In this document: piece after piece, positions 36,264-45,248 of the stretch
How the letters are laid out: each line of letters opens with the position of its first letter
Numbering within the stretch: the first letter of the stretch is position 1
Assembly (NCBI GenBank): GCA_044226785.1
Contig: JBGAGK010000002.1
Span: 192,650 to 256,649 of the forward strand
Direction: 5' to 3'
DNA from: TMP-86 sp039807285
Lineage (GTDB): Bacteria > Pseudomonadota > Gammaproteobacteria > Steroidobacterales > Steroidobacteraceae
Length of the DNA: 64,000 bases
The notes under the pieces: generated by a model
Seen by the model: only the letters and a program-made list of their open reading frames with translations
Told to the model about the DNA's origin: nothing
The model's database searches: none
Position numbers and translations under genes: made by a program

Positions 36264-37583
36264 CTATTCGCCAGGATTCTCCAGGCTGAATTTCTCGCCT
36301 TCGTCATCGTAGGCGAAAACTTCCGCATAGCGACCCCAGCCGACGATGGCCCGCAGGGTTTGTTCGGCCGCCTCATCGTTCATGTAGTCCTCGATTTCAT
36401 CGAGGAAACGGCTCTTGCGGGCCACGTGCGAGGCGCGCTCATCCAGGACCCGGCGCACATGTGCGGCCAACGGTATGTGGCTGAGCAGGTGATGGGCGAA
36501 AATGTGCTTGCGCTCATCGAGCGTTGCACTGGCAAAAGCCAGGCCCTCGGGCGTGAGCCTGATATCGCCTCCCTCCAGTTCGGCAAACCTGAGCATCTGC
36601 AGTGTCTCGGCCACAGGAAACAGCTCGTCGGCATCCATGTGAACATCCGATGCGATGTCCGGCAGGTCGGCCTTGCCATTGAAGGGAGGCGCAGCCACGG
36701 CTTCCATCAGGCCCGCGATCAGGTTCGAGGAGACATTCGGAAGTTCCGTCCCGATCCCCAGGCCCTGCAGCCGGTTGGCATGCTGGACTGCGGGGCCCGC
36801 GGTCTTGCGCGCCGTCATGGCCACGTAGAGTCGTTCGACGATGTCCCGGAAGGCGGGCTCCAGGCGGTTGCGGGGGTGGGGCAGGCTGACCGGAATCTCG
36901 CTGAGGATCCGCCCGGGATTGCTGCCGAAGACCATGACCCGGTCGCACATGAACACGGCCTCTTCGATATTGTGGGTCACGAGTACCACGCCCTTGATGG
37001 GCATTCGGCCGTCGGACCACAGGTCGAGAAAGTCGGTGCGCATGGTTTCCGCGGTCAGGACATCCAGGGCGGAAAAGGGTTCATCCATGAGCAGGATGTT
37101 GGGCTGGACCACCAGTGCGCGTGCAAAGCCCACGCGCTGGCGCATGCCGCCGGACAGTTCCCGGGGATAGGCGGACTCGAAGCCGTCGAGGCCAATGAGG
37201 TCAATGGCCGCGAGCGAGCGCTTGCGGATCTCGCCCTTGGCCACGTGCAGGGCCTCGAGCCCAAGCGCCACGTTCTGGAACACCGTGAGCCACGGAAACA
37301 GGGCAAAACTCTGGAATACCATGGCGATGCCGGGGGCGGGCCCCTCGATGCGCTGTCCCAGATAACGGACTTCGCCGGCGCTGGGCTTCGCAAGTCCGGC
37401 GATCAGTCGCAGGAGGGTGGACTTGCCCGAACCCGATCGCCCGAGCAGACCGATGATCTGACCTGCACTCATGCTCAGGCTCACATCGTCGAGCACCACG
37501 AGATCTTCCCCGTCGGCCTTGGGAAAGGACTTGCGGAGGCTGCGGACTTCCAGCAATGCCGGTGAAGTACTCATCTGCGTCAT
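36264..37583 (-). CDS. ABC transporter ATP-binding protein with AAA-associated C-terminal domain (NrtD/SsuB/TauB type)
   Basis: 439 residues. The N-terminal ABC ATPase (to about 260) has Walker A GRSGSGKSTLLRLIAG, signature LSGGMRQRVGFARALV, Walker B ILLMDEPFSALD and the switch VTHNIEEAVFMCDRVMVF, typical of nitrate/sulfonate/taurine importers. The extra ~150-residue C-terminus resembles the AAA-associated domain found on this subgroup; its role is unknown, possibly a regulatory sensor. The ATG at 37583 overlaps the permease stop (ATGA); an in-frame ATG at 37574 is the alternative. No periplasmic binding protein gene is adjacent, so the substrate is unknown. Confidence 0.9.
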   Translation of the reverse strand: MTQMSTSPALLEVRSLRKSFPKADGEDLVVLDDVSLSMSAGQIIGLLGRSGSGKSTLLRLIAGLAKPSAGEVRYLGQRIEGPAPGIAMVFQSFALFPWLTVFQNVALGLEALHVAKGEIRKRSLAAIDLIGLDGFESAYPRELSGGMRQRVGFARALVVQPNILLMDEPFSALDVLTAETMRTDFLDLWSDGRMPIKGVVLVTHNIEEAVFMCDRVMVFGSNPGRILSEIPVSLPHPRNRLEPAFRDIVERLYVAMTARKTAGPAVQHANRLQGLGIGTELPNVSSNLIAGLMEAVAAPPFNGKADLPDIASDVHMDADELFPVAETLQMLRFAELEGGDIRLTPEGLAFASATLDERKHIFAHHLLSHIPLAAHVRRVLDERASHVARKSRFLDEIEDYMNDEAAEQTLRAIVGWGRYAEVFAYDDEGEKFSLENPGE

Positions 37584-39307
37584 CAGGTCAGTCGGAACTT
37601 GCGCTCGGCGTAATAGTACAGCGGGCGCCAGAACATGCGGTTGATGAGAACCACGAACAGGCTCATGGTGGTGATGCCCAGCACGATGCGGTGGAAATCT
37701 CCCGCAGTGGTGGCATTGGCGATGTAACTGCCAAGGCCCTTCGCCTGCAGTTGCGTGCTGCCCCAGCTGGCCACCTCCGCGACGATGGCCGCGTTCCACG
37801 ATCCTCCGGAGGCCGTGATGGCGCCGGTGACGTAGAACGGGAACACCCCGGGAAGGGCAACGCGTTTCCACCACAGCCAGCCGCCGACCCGGAAATTCTC
37901 TGCTGCAAACCGCAGCTCACCCGGCATCTGCGAGGCGCCCGCGATCACATTGAACAGGATGTACCACTGGGTGCCGAGGATCATCAGCGGCGACAGCCAC
38001 CAGTCAGGGTCGAGGTTCCCGCGCACGAGGAGATAGACCACCAGCGGAAACAGCAGGTTTGCCGGGAAGGCCGCGAGAAACTGCGCGATCGGCTGGATGA
38101 TGGCCGTGGCGCGCGGCCGCAGCCCGACCCAGATGCCGATGGGCACCCAGATCAGGCTGGCCAGCACGATCAGCACCACCACTCGGGCCATGGTCAGCAG
38201 TGCCAGCCAGATCACTTCCCTGACTTCGTCGGGGCGGGTGCCCACGATGAGTTCGCGGGCGATATGCCAGCATGCGAACACGATCATCACCGCCAGGGCA
38301 GTGATCCAGAAACTGTCCAGGCTCCGGCGCCGGTGGAACGCGCCGACCGCGGCCGGCTTGCCAGTCAGCAGGATCTGGCTGGATCCGCGAACGGCCGCAG
38401 AGAACAACCAGGTGATGCCGGCGATCAGGCGCGAGCGGCGCATCATGGTCAGGGCCCAGCTGGTGGGCGCCTGGGTGGTGGCGTCCTGTTCCACCTTGAA
38501 CCGGTCGACCCAGGCGATCAACGGCCGGAACAGCAGCTGGTCATAGATGAGGATGACGATGAGCATGGTGCCGATGGCCCAGGCAATGGCCATCAGATCT
38601 TTCTGGGCAATGGCCACTGCGATGTAGGAACCTATCCCGGGAAGGGCGACGGCGGTGTTGCCGACGCTGATGGCCTCGGAGGCCACCACGAAGAACCACC
38701 CTCCCGACATGGACATCATCATGTTCCAGATCAGCGCGGGCATGGCGAACGGGACCTCCAGCTGCCAGAAGCGCATCCAGGGGGTCAGGTGAAACGAGTG
38801 GGCCGCCTCGGCAAGTTCGGCCGGGACGGTGCGCAGGGACTGATAGAAGCTGAACGCCATGTTCCATGCCTGGCTGGTGAAAATGGCGAAGATGGCCACG
38901 AATTCCGCCCCGAGCACGCGCCCGGGGGCGAGCGACATGAAGAACACCGCCGTGATGGAGATGAAGCCAAGGATCGGTACGGACTGCAGGATGTCGAGGA
39001 TGGGTACCAGCAATCGCCCGGCCCGCGGGCTCTTCGCGGCCCAGGTGGCATAGGTCAGTGTGAACAGGAGCGACAGGGCGAGGGCTGCGAACATGCGCAG
39101 CGTCGTGCGGGCGGCATAGAAGGGCAGATTGGCCGGGTCCAGGGACAGGGGCACCGCATGGAGCTGCGCCAGCGGCTCAAGCAGCCCCCGGCTTGCATCG
39201 CCGGCCCATACGATCAGGCCGATGATGACCAGTGCAGCCATGGCATCCCAGCGCGTCGCAAGATCGCGGGCAAATCCGAAGGCCTCGTTTGAGCGGGTGC
39301 TGGTCAC
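37583..39307 (-). CDS. ABC transporter permease, two fused permease domains
   Basis: 574-residue inner-membrane protein with two BPD_transp_1-type halves. The first (about residues 60-270) has the EAA-like loop AELAEAAHSFHLTPWMRFWQLEVP; the second (about 360-570) has a matching region including GASQMPGELRFAAENFRVGGWLWWKRVALP. Each half carries about five to six TM helices, so one chain could supply the whole transmembrane part. Adjacent single-domain permeases are the norm in nitrate/taurine systems, so this is a fusion. It is the first gene of a two-gene operon with the ATPase. Confidence 0.9.
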   Translation of the reverse strand: MTSTRSNEAFGFARDLATRWDAMAALVIIGLIVWAGDASRGLLEPLAQLHAVPLSLDPANLPFYAARTTLRMFAALALSLLFTLTYATWAAKSPRAGRLLVPILDILQSVPILGFISITAVFFMSLAPGRVLGAEFVAIFAIFTSQAWNMAFSFYQSLRTVPAELAEAAHSFHLTPWMRFWQLEVPFAMPALIWNMMMSMSGGWFFVVASEAISVGNTAVALPGIGSYIAVAIAQKDLMAIAWAIGTMLIVILIYDQLLFRPLIAWVDRFKVEQDATTQAPTSWALTMMRRSRLIAGITWLFSAAVRGSSQILLTGKPAAVGAFHRRRSLDSFWITALAVMIVFACWHIARELIVGTRPDEVREVIWLALLTMARVVVLIVLASLIWVPIGIWVGLRPRATAIIQPIAQFLAAFPANLLFPLVVYLLVRGNLDPDWWLSPLMILGTQWYILFNVIAGASQMPGELRFAAENFRVGGWLWWKRVALPGVFPFYVTGAITASGGSWNAAIVAEVASWGSTQLQAKGLGSYIANATTAGDFHRIVLGITTMSLFVVLINRMFWRPLYYYAERKFRLT

Positions 39308-39428
39308 CGGCGCATGATGCCGAATTGCCGGGACCCCTGCTCGTCAGAAGTTCGTCATCCGCAGTTCCGTGCGCGACATGCGGGGGCGAGATGCCAAATG
39401 GAAAGTCCGCACCTGCGGTTGGAACCCG

Positions 39429-40841
39429 CTACAGCACCTTGCCGGGATTCATGATCCCCAATGGATCGATCACGCACTTGAGCTTTCGCATCAGCTCCAG
39501 CGACACCGGGTCTTCGTATCGGCGCAGGTCCGCCACCTTGGATTGTCCAACGCCATGTTCCGCACTGAAGCTCCCGCCGTGACGGGCAACCAGATCGTGC
39601 ACGAGTCCCGTGACAGCGGGCGTCTGTGCGCTGAACGCCGACGGGCTGCCACCTTCCGGCTGTGTGAAGTTGAAATGCAGATTGCCATCGCCGAGGTGGC
39701 CATAGGCGATGAGGCGCGCTCCGGGAAGCAGGGTCAGTACCGCTTCGCTGGCCGACTGGACGAATTCCGGGATGGCGGCGATAGGCAGCGACACGTCGTG
39801 CTTGATCGAGGCGCCTTCGCGGCCCTGGGCTGCAGGGATGTTCTCGCGCAGGCGCCACAGGGCTTGCCGCTGTGCTTCCGACGAGGCCAGCACGGCATCG
39901 CGCACCAGACCCGATTCCATCCAGGTCTGCAGGGCAGCGGTGAATTCCTGGGTACCGCTATCCTGTGCCGATCTCAGTGAGACTTCCGCCAGGGCATGCC
40001 AGGGCCAGGGCCCGGGAAGGGGATCGTGGACTCCCGGGATGTGCCGCACGGCCAGATCCACTGCGGCACGCGGGATGATCTCGAAGCCCACGACGGAGTC
40101 TCCCAGGGCATCGCGGATCCGTGACAACAGTGACACGGCGGCATGAAGATCCGACAGTGCAATCCAGGCGGTGGCGTGGCCGAACGGTCGGGGAAACAGC
40201 TTGAGGCTCGCGGCGGTGATCACGCCCAGCGTGCCCTCGGCGCCGATGAACCACTGCCTCACGTCGTAGCCGGTATTGTCCTTTCGCAGTGTGCGAAGCT
40301 GGTCGACCACCTTGCCATCGGGCAGCACGGCTTCGATGCCCAGCACCAGGTCACGCATGGTTCCGTAGCGCAGCACTGCGGTGCCCCCGGCGTTGGTGGA
40401 CAGGTTGCCTCCGATCTGGCAGGTGCCTTCCGACCCGAGGCTCAAGGGGAACAGGCGCTGTGCGCCATCGGCGGCTTCCTGCACCTGCCTCAGGGTACAA
40501 CCGGCTTCCACGACGACATTGAAACCGGCCGGGTCGAGCCTGCGGATGCGGTTGAGGCGGTCCATGCACAGCAGAACTTGCGTGCCATCCGCGGCCGGCG
40601 TGGCGCCGCCGCAATACGAGGTGTTGCCACCCTGGGGAACCACGCCGATGCGGTGCTGGGTACACAGGCGCAGCAGGCTTGCGACCTGTTCGCAGGAGGA
40701 AGGCAAGGCCATGAGCGGCGTCGCGCCATGGAATCGCTCCCGATGGTCCACCAGCCGCGGATCGAGCCGGGCCGGATCATCGGTCCAGCCCCCGGGTCCC
40801 AGCAGGGTGCGGATGGCGGGCAGTGCATCCATGATGGCCAT
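39429..40841 (-). CDS. FAD-linked oxidase, D-2-hydroxyglutarate dehydrogenase/GlcD type
   Basis: 470-residue flavoprotein of the vanillyl-alcohol-oxidase fold. The FAD-binding half shows VPQGGNTSYCGGATP, PLSLGSEGTCQIGGNLSTNAGG (split here by family convention) and LRKDNTGYDVRQWFIGAEGTLGVITAA. The C-terminal half has LIAYGHLGDGNLHFNF and FSAEHGVGQSK, metal-binding motifs of D-lactate/D-2-hydroxyacid dehydrogenases. It probably oxidises a D-2-hydroxy acid and passes electrons to a carrier. The exact substrate is unknown. ATG 40841 and ATG 40832 are both possible starts. It stands alone, 121 bp from the ABC genes. Confidence 0.9.
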   Translation of the reverse strand: MAIMDALPAIRTLLGPGGWTDDPARLDPRLVDHRERFHGATPLMALPSSCEQVASLLRLCTQHRIGVVPQGGNTSYCGGATPAADGTQVLLCMDRLNRIRRLDPAGFNVVVEAGCTLRQVQEAADGAQRLFPLSLGSEGTCQIGGNLSTNAGGTAVLRYGTMRDLVLGIEAVLPDGKVVDQLRTLRKDNTGYDVRQWFIGAEGTLGVITAASLKLFPRPFGHATAWIALSDLHAAVSLLSRIRDALGDSVVGFEIIPRAAVDLAVRHIPGVHDPLPGPWPWHALAEVSLRSAQDSGTQEFTAALQTWMESGLVRDAVLASSEAQRQALWRLRENIPAAQGREGASIKHDVSLPIAAIPEFVQSASEAVLTLLPGARLIAYGHLGDGNLHFNFTQPEGGSPSAFSAQTPAVTGLVHDLVARHGGSFSAEHGVGQSKVADLRRYEDPVSLELMRKLKCVIDPLGIMNPGKVL

Positions 40842-40895
40842 GAGAACGATGAGTCCGGCTCCGTCGGCCCATCCGGGCTGGCGGAGCCGCCCGGA

Positions 40896-41471
40896 TCAGG
40901 TGGTGCTGTTGGCCTCGACCTGGATCTGGAGATTCACGAAATCCTTGAAGCCGAAGTCCTTGCCGTAGGTCACTCCGTAGTCGAAACGGTTGAACGAGGC
41001 CGTGGCATCGGCGCCGCACACTTCCTTCTTCGTGAAAGGATGGGGTTTGCAGAGGAACTGCCGGATCCTGAGGTTGAGCGGCCTGGAGATGCCGCGAAGC
41101 GTGAACGTGCCTTCCACCTCGGTGGGCGCATTGCCGTTGAATTTGACCAGCTTGCCCTTGTAGGTCGCGGTCGGATATTTCGCTACATCGAGCATGTCCG
41201 CAGACCTCACGTGTTCGTCCAGATCTGGCAGGCCGGTGTCGATGGAGGAAGTGTCGATGGTGATGTCCACCGTGCCAGTCCCGGCCGCACGGTCCAGGAC
41301 GATGGTCCCGGAAGTCTTGACGAACTTGCCGCGCCATACCGACAGACCTCCCATGTGGTCGGTCTCGAAACTGGGGTGAGTGTGGGCGGGGTCGATCTTC
41401 AGGGTTTCCGGGGCTGCGAAGGCCGAAGCGGTGATCAGCGTTCCAAGGGCGGCCAGGGCGAAATACTTCAT
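40896..41471 (-). CDS. YceI family periplasmic lipocalin-like protein
   Basis: 191 residues with a signal peptide (FALAALGTLITASAFA, cleaved near residue 20). The mature protein shows the YceI pattern: LKIDPAHTHPSFETDHMGG, ITIDTSSIDTGLPDLDEHVRSADMLDV, FTLRGISRPLNL, and a C-terminal strand ending NLQIQVEA. Members bind isoprenoid or amphiphilic molecules; the ligand here is unknown. AAGGAG lies about 10 bp before the ATG at 41471. It is transcribed divergently from the nitroreductase gene. Confidence 0.93.
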   Translation of the reverse strand: MKYFALAALGTLITASAFAAPETLKIDPAHTHPSFETDHMGGLSVWRGKFVKTSGTIVLDRAAGTGTVDITIDTSSIDTGLPDLDEHVRSADMLDVAKYPTATYKGKLVKFNGNAPTEVEGTFTLRGISRPLNLRIRQFLCKPHPFTKKEVCGADATASFNRFDYGVTYGKDFGFKDFVNLQIQVEANSTT

Positions 41472-41616
41472 GTCAGATTGACTCCTTGAGTAAGATGAAA
41501 ATGCGCTCAGGTCCGGTACGATGCTGCCTGCTTGTGGCGGACCAGCGCACTCGCGGCGCTGTCTGCCATCTTTACATGAGTTCCGTCCGTTCATACAAGT
41601 TCAATCAGGGTTTCAC

Positions 41617-42171
41617 ATGGATCTGTTCACTGCCATCGATTCGCGTTCCTCGGCCGCCCGCCTGAAGCCTCCTGCGCCGGATGCAGCACAACTGGATCGC
41701 ATCCTGAAGGCAGCGGCCCATGCCCCTGATCATGGCCACATGGCCCCCTGGCGGTTCATCATTCTCGAAGGGGCGTCGCGGGATCGCCTGGCAGATGCAA
41801 TCGCGGAGTCGCGTCGGCGCCGTGATCCCAGGGCATCTCCGGACGCGCTCGAAGCGGTCCGGCAAAAGGTGCTGCGCGCACCCATGATCATCGTGGTCGG
41901 CTGTGCGGCACAACAGAACCACCCGAAGATTCCCGAGATCGAGCAGGTGCTGGCGGCAGGCGCCGCAACCCAGAATCTTCTGCTGGCCGCTCATGCACTG
42001 GGCTTCGGAGCCGTGTGGAAGACCGGCCCTGCCGCGTACGATCCGATCGTGAAAGCCGGGCTGGGTCTTGCGCCGACAGACCATATCATCGCCATGGTGC
42101 ACATCGGGACACCCGAGGCCATGAACCCGATCCGCCCCCCTCAGCTGGAAGATCGCGTGCGGCGAGGATAG
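41617..42171 (+). CDS. Nitroreductase family flavoprotein (YdjA-like)
   Basis: 184-residue FMN-dependent oxidoreductase. The N-terminus MDLFTAIDSRSSAARLKPPAP with AAHAPDHGHMAPWRFIILEG (FMN-phosphate and isoalloxazine contacts) is characteristic of the small YdjA-type subfamily, and AAGAATQNLLLAAHALGFGAVWKTG is the conserved dimer helix. Physiological substrate unknown. The ATG at 41617 was chosen to fit the family length. Convergent to modC with a 26-bp gap. Confidence 0.9.
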   Translation: MDLFTAIDSRSSAARLKPPAPDAAQLDRILKAAAHAPDHGHMAPWRFIILEGASRDRLADAIAESRRRRDPRASPDALEAVRQKVLRAPMIIVVGCAAQQNHPKIPEIEQVLAAGAATQNLLLAAHALGFGAVWKTGPAAYDPIVKAGLGLAPTDHIIAMVHIGTPEAMNPIRPPQLEDRVRRG

Positions 42172-42197
42172 CTCCGGACCGCCCCGGGGCACCACGG

Positions 42198-43304
42198 TCA
42201 GAGTTCGTGGCGCGTGGCGGGCGCCGCGAAGGAATGTCCCTGGAGAGCAGCGGCCTTGATCATGGCCCACACGGACTGGCCCAAATGAAGACCCAGAGCC
42301 TTCGTCGCGGCGGGGGTGACGCGCGCCATGAGCTGCTGACCGGCACCGACATCGATGCTGATCAGGTCCGAGGCAGGGGCCTCATGTTCGATTCCGGCAA
42401 TGGTGCCGGCGATGCAGTTGCGTATGCTGCTGGCAGTCCACGGGCCGGTGGCGATGATGACATCGCGCGCCAGCAGGTGCAGCCGCAGGGCCTGCCCCAC
42501 GATGCAGCCCCCAGCCGGCAGGCGCAGTTCCCCGGATCCAACGCCCACCCGCATCAATCCGGAATCATCCAGCGCCATCGCGCGGGCGTCGATGACCGTG
42601 CCGGTGAGATCGCTTCCAACCAGTGGGCGCAACTGCGGTGAATGACTGAGTTCGGATACCGTGCCCTGCGCGACCACCGACCCTTCGCGCATCAGCACCA
42701 GGGAGGTGGCCAGACGAAGGATCTCGTCGTACTGGTGGCTGACGTAAATCATCGGTATGGCCAGCCGATCCCGCAGCTGCTCCAGGTAGGGCAGGACTTC
42801 GTCGCGGCGAGCCGCATCCAGAGAGGCCAGGGGTTCATCGAGCAGCAACAGGCGGGGCCGGGACAGCAGGGCACGTCCGATCGCGACCCGCTGCCGCTCG
42901 CCGCCGGACAGGTGTGCCGGGCGCCGGTCCAGCAGGGCATGCAGATTGAGCAGATCAACGACTTGCCCGAAGGTGGCGATGGCAGGCCGGTTCGAACGAC
43001 GATCCCCGTATCCCAGATTGGCTCTCACCGAAAGATGCGGAAAAAGGCGCGCGTCCTGGAATACGCAGCCGACGCCCCGCTTTTCCGGATTCAAATGCAG
43101 TCCGCGGCTGGAATCATGGAAGCAGGTTGAATCGAAGTCGATGCGGCCGGCATCGGGCTCGAGGAGCCCGGCGATGCACTGGATGACACTGGTCTTGCCG
43201 CAGCCAGAAGGTCCAAACAGAGCGGTGACCCCTGCGGAAGCCACAGCGAATGCGGCCTTCAGTTCGAAACCGCCACGGCGCATCACGATGTCCACGTTGA
43301 GCAT
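42198..43304 (-). CDS. modC: Molybdate ABC transporter ATP-binding protein
   Basis: 368-residue ATPase. Walker A is FGPSGCGKTSVIQCIAG, the following GCVFQDARLFPHLSVRANLGYG is typical of ModC, signature LSGGERQRVAIGRALL, Walker B LLLLDEPLASLD. A C-terminal TOBE/Mop domain (about residues 290-368, SIRNCIAGTIAGIEH) probably binds the oxyanion and regulates activity. It starts 3 bp after modB. No modA or modE is visible in the window. Confidence 0.94.
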   Translation of the reverse strand: MLNVDIVMRRGGFELKAAFAVASAGVTALFGPSGCGKTSVIQCIAGLLEPDAGRIDFDSTCFHDSSRGLHLNPEKRGVGCVFQDARLFPHLSVRANLGYGDRRSNRPAIATFGQVVDLLNLHALLDRRPAHLSGGERQRVAIGRALLSRPRLLLLDEPLASLDAARRDEVLPYLEQLRDRLAIPMIYVSHQYDEILRLATSLVLMREGSVVAQGTVSELSHSPQLRPLVGSDLTGTVIDARAMALDDSGLMRVGVGSGELRLPAGGCIVGQALRLHLLARDVIIATGPWTASSIRNCIAGTIAGIEHEAPASDLISIDVGAGQQLMARVTPAATKALGLHLGQSVWAMIKAAALQGHSFAAPATRHEL

Positions 43305-43307
43305 CGG

Positions 43308-44000
43308 TTATCTGCCCAGTGTCCGCGACACCCGGCGCGACAGGTATTGCGCCAGTGCAAGGCCGGCGAAACCCAGGCCAATGCTCAGGGCGGCCAGGCG
43401 CGCCGCGGATTGACCACCGTCCGGCATCTGCAATGCGGCATACAGTGCCAGCGGAAGCGTGCGCGTCTGGCCCGGGATGCTGGACACGAAAGTGATCACT
43501 GCCCCGAATTCGCCCAGTCCGGCGGCAAAAGCCGTGATCGAGCCCGCGAGCACGCCCGGCAACATCAGCGGCAAGGTCACGCTCAGGAAGCGATCGATCG
43601 GCCCTGCACCCAGGGTGCGGGCAGCATCCTCGAGCCCGGGATCCACGTGTTCCAGGGAGATCCGCATGGCGCGCACCATCATTGGCAGGGTCATCACGGC
43701 AGTTGCCAGGGCCGCGCCGGCCCGCGTGAAAATCAGTTCGATGCCCAGACTTGCCTGAAGCCAGTGCCCGATGGGTCCGCGGGTTCCGAACAGCACCAGA
43801 AGCAGATAGCCCACGGCAACGGGAGGAAGAACCAGCGGCAGATGGACTACGGCATCGAGCACACCGCGTCCGGCAAATTTCCGGCGGGTCAACGTGAAGG
43901 CCAGCAGGATGGCCAGCGGCAGATCCCACAACACGCTGATCAGGGCTACCTGAAGACTCAGCGTGAAGGCCTGCCATTCAGCCGGAGTCAGGACCCACAT
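43308..44000 (-). CDS. modB: Molybdate ABC transporter permease
   Basis: 230-residue inner-membrane permease with about five TM helices. The start MWVLTPAEWQAFTLSLQVAL, PLVLPPVAVGYLLLVLFG, and the EAA-type loop DAARTLGAGPIDRFLSVTLPLMLPGVLAG identify it as ModB. The ATG at 44000 is preceded by GAGGAGTTCAC, a good ribosome-binding site, so the longer upstream frame was rejected. The substrate-binding protein ModA normally encoded first in the operon is missing; the gene upstream is divergent hemH. Confidence 0.94.
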   Translation of the reverse strand: MWVLTPAEWQAFTLSLQVALISVLWDLPLAILLAFTLTRRKFAGRGVLDAVVHLPLVLPPVAVGYLLLVLFGTRGPIGHWLQASLGIELIFTRAGAALATAVMTLPMMVRAMRISLEHVDPGLEDAARTLGAGPIDRFLSVTLPLMLPGVLAGSITAFAAGLGEFGAVITFVSSIPGQTRTLPLALYAALQMPDGGQSAARLAALSIGLGFAGLALAQYLSRRVSRTLGR

Positions 44001-44046
44001 GTGAACTCCTCGGGTTGCCGGATCAGGATGGGGAGCATGTCCGAAG

Positions 44047-44052
44047 TATACT
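44047..44052 (+). promoter_or_regulatory. Putative -10 element for hemH
   Basis: TATACT (5 of 6 consensus) 26 bp upstream of ATG 44078; no clear -35. If used, it excludes the longer reading frame beginning at 44015. Confidence 0.35.
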
Positions 44053-44077
44053 GTGCGGTGTTTCATCCTCGATCCGG

Positions 44078-45109
44078 ATGGTTCCATTGAGCTACTTCCG
44101 CAGTGCCAGTCCAACCCCCGAAACAACCCCGCCCCGTGTCGGCGTCCTGCTGGTGAATCTGGGGACACCGGCGCGGATGTCGCTTTTCGCCGTGGCACGC
44201 TACCTGGGCCAGTTCCTGCGCGACCGGCGGGTGATCGATGCCTCGCCGGCCTTCTGGTGGCCGCTGCTGTTCGGGCTGATCCTGCCACTGCGCTCCCCGC
44301 TCGCCTTGCGCAAGTACCGCATGGTGTGGATGTCCGAAGGCTCACCCCTGGCCGTGTGGTCCATGCGTCTGGCGGAGCGGCTGCGGCAACGTCTGCGAAC
44401 CGACCATGGCGATCCGGTGCGCCTGGAACTGGCGATGACCTATGGAGATCCCGATCTGGATCGGGCGCTGGCCCGGCTCATGGATTCGCGAGTGGAGCGG
44501 CTGCTGGTGTTGCCCCTGTTCCCGCAGTACTGCGCAAGCACCACGGGTGCGGTGTTCGATCGGGTGTGCCGGGCATTGAATCGTTGGCGGTTCCTGCCGG
44601 AATTGCGCTTCGTCAACCAGTACTGGTCCTGTCCCACCTACATCAGGGCGATTGCCGATGGAGTGCGGCAGGCCTGGGAGCAGGCAGGTGCACGCTCCCA
44701 TCTGCTGCTGTCCTTTCACGGTATTCCGCAAAAGTATGTGGCGGGAGGGGACCCCTATCGAAATCATGTCGAGGGGACCGCCGCCCGGGTGCGGCAGGAG
44801 CTGGGGCTGGGTGAGCAGGACATGACCCTGGCCTTCCAGTCCCGCTTTGGCAAGGCACGCTGGCTCGAGCCGTATACGCGCGAGAGTCTGGTGGAGCTTG
44901 CGAAGCGGGGAATCCGGGAGGTGACGGTGGCGGCACCCTCGTTTGCCGTGGATTGCCTGGAGACCCTGGAAGAAATCGGCATGCAGTATCGGGCGGAATT
45001 CGCCCGGTCCGGCGGGACTCTGCGGCTGGTGCCAGCCCTCAATGACAGTGATTCCCACGTGGAGGTCCTGCGGGAGGTCATCGGCCAGCACATGGCGGGG
45101 TGGGCGTGA
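44078..45109 (+). CDS. hemH: Ferrochelatase
   Basis: Final enzyme of haem synthesis, inserting Fe(II) into protoporphyrin IX; 343 residues. GVLLVNLGTPARMS is the family N-terminus, LLSFHGIPQKYV contains the metal-site histidine, and PSFAVDCLETLEEIG the conserved glutamate region. LRDRRVIDASPAFWWPLLFG is typical of proteobacterial enzymes. The ATG at 44078 was preferred over one at 44015 because a -10 element lies between them. Confidence 0.95.
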   Translation: MVPLSYFRSASPTPETTPPRVGVLLVNLGTPARMSLFAVARYLGQFLRDRRVIDASPAFWWPLLFGLILPLRSPLALRKYRMVWMSEGSPLAVWSMRLAERLRQRLRTDHGDPVRLELAMTYGDPDLDRALARLMDSRVERLLVLPLFPQYCASTTGAVFDRVCRALNRWRFLPELRFVNQYWSCPTYIRAIADGVRQAWEQAGARSHLLLSFHGIPQKYVAGGDPYRNHVEGTAARVRQELGLGEQDMTLAFQSRFGKARWLEPYTRESLVELAKRGIREVTVAAPSFAVDCLETLEEIGMQYRAEFARSGGTLRLVPALNDSDSHVEVLREVIGQHMAGWA

Positions 45110-45130
45110 AACGATCGGACCCGGGGGATC

Positions 45131-45160
45131 TTGCGGCACACCCGGGCAAGGTGCTAGATT
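45131..45160 (+). promoter_or_regulatory. Putative extended -10 promoter for the leuA leader
   Basis: TTGCGG at 45131-45136, 18-bp spacer, TAGATT at 45155-45160 preceded by TGC (extended -10). The predicted transcription start falls at or next to the ATG of the leader peptide. Confidence 0.35.
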
Positions 45161-45167
45161 TTGCCCC

Positions 45168-45248
45168 ATGAGTCTTTCTGCCCGCACTCCATGCGATGCA
45201 TCCCGCCTGCCGCGGACCGCACTGCTGGCTCTGCTGCTGCGCCGCTAG
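45168..45248 (+). CDS. leuA leader peptide
   Basis: A 26-codon open frame ending in Leu-Leu-Ala-Leu-Leu-Leu-Arg-Arg (CTG CTG GCT CTG CTG CTG CGC CGC TAG), with seven leucines in all. It lies about 110 bp before leuA on the same strand. This is the pattern of an attenuation leader in which ribosome stalling at Leu codons reports leucyl-tRNA supply. No Shine-Dalgarno precedes it and the predicted transcript starts near the ATG, so it may be translated leaderlessly. Confidence 0.75.
   Translation: MSLSARTPCDASRLPRTALLALLLRR

Noticed and set aside
37556..39292. 578-codon open frame on the plus strand
   Set aside because: Antisense to the fused ABC permease; its translation is low-complexity (His/Gln/Gly/Asp-rich) with no domain.
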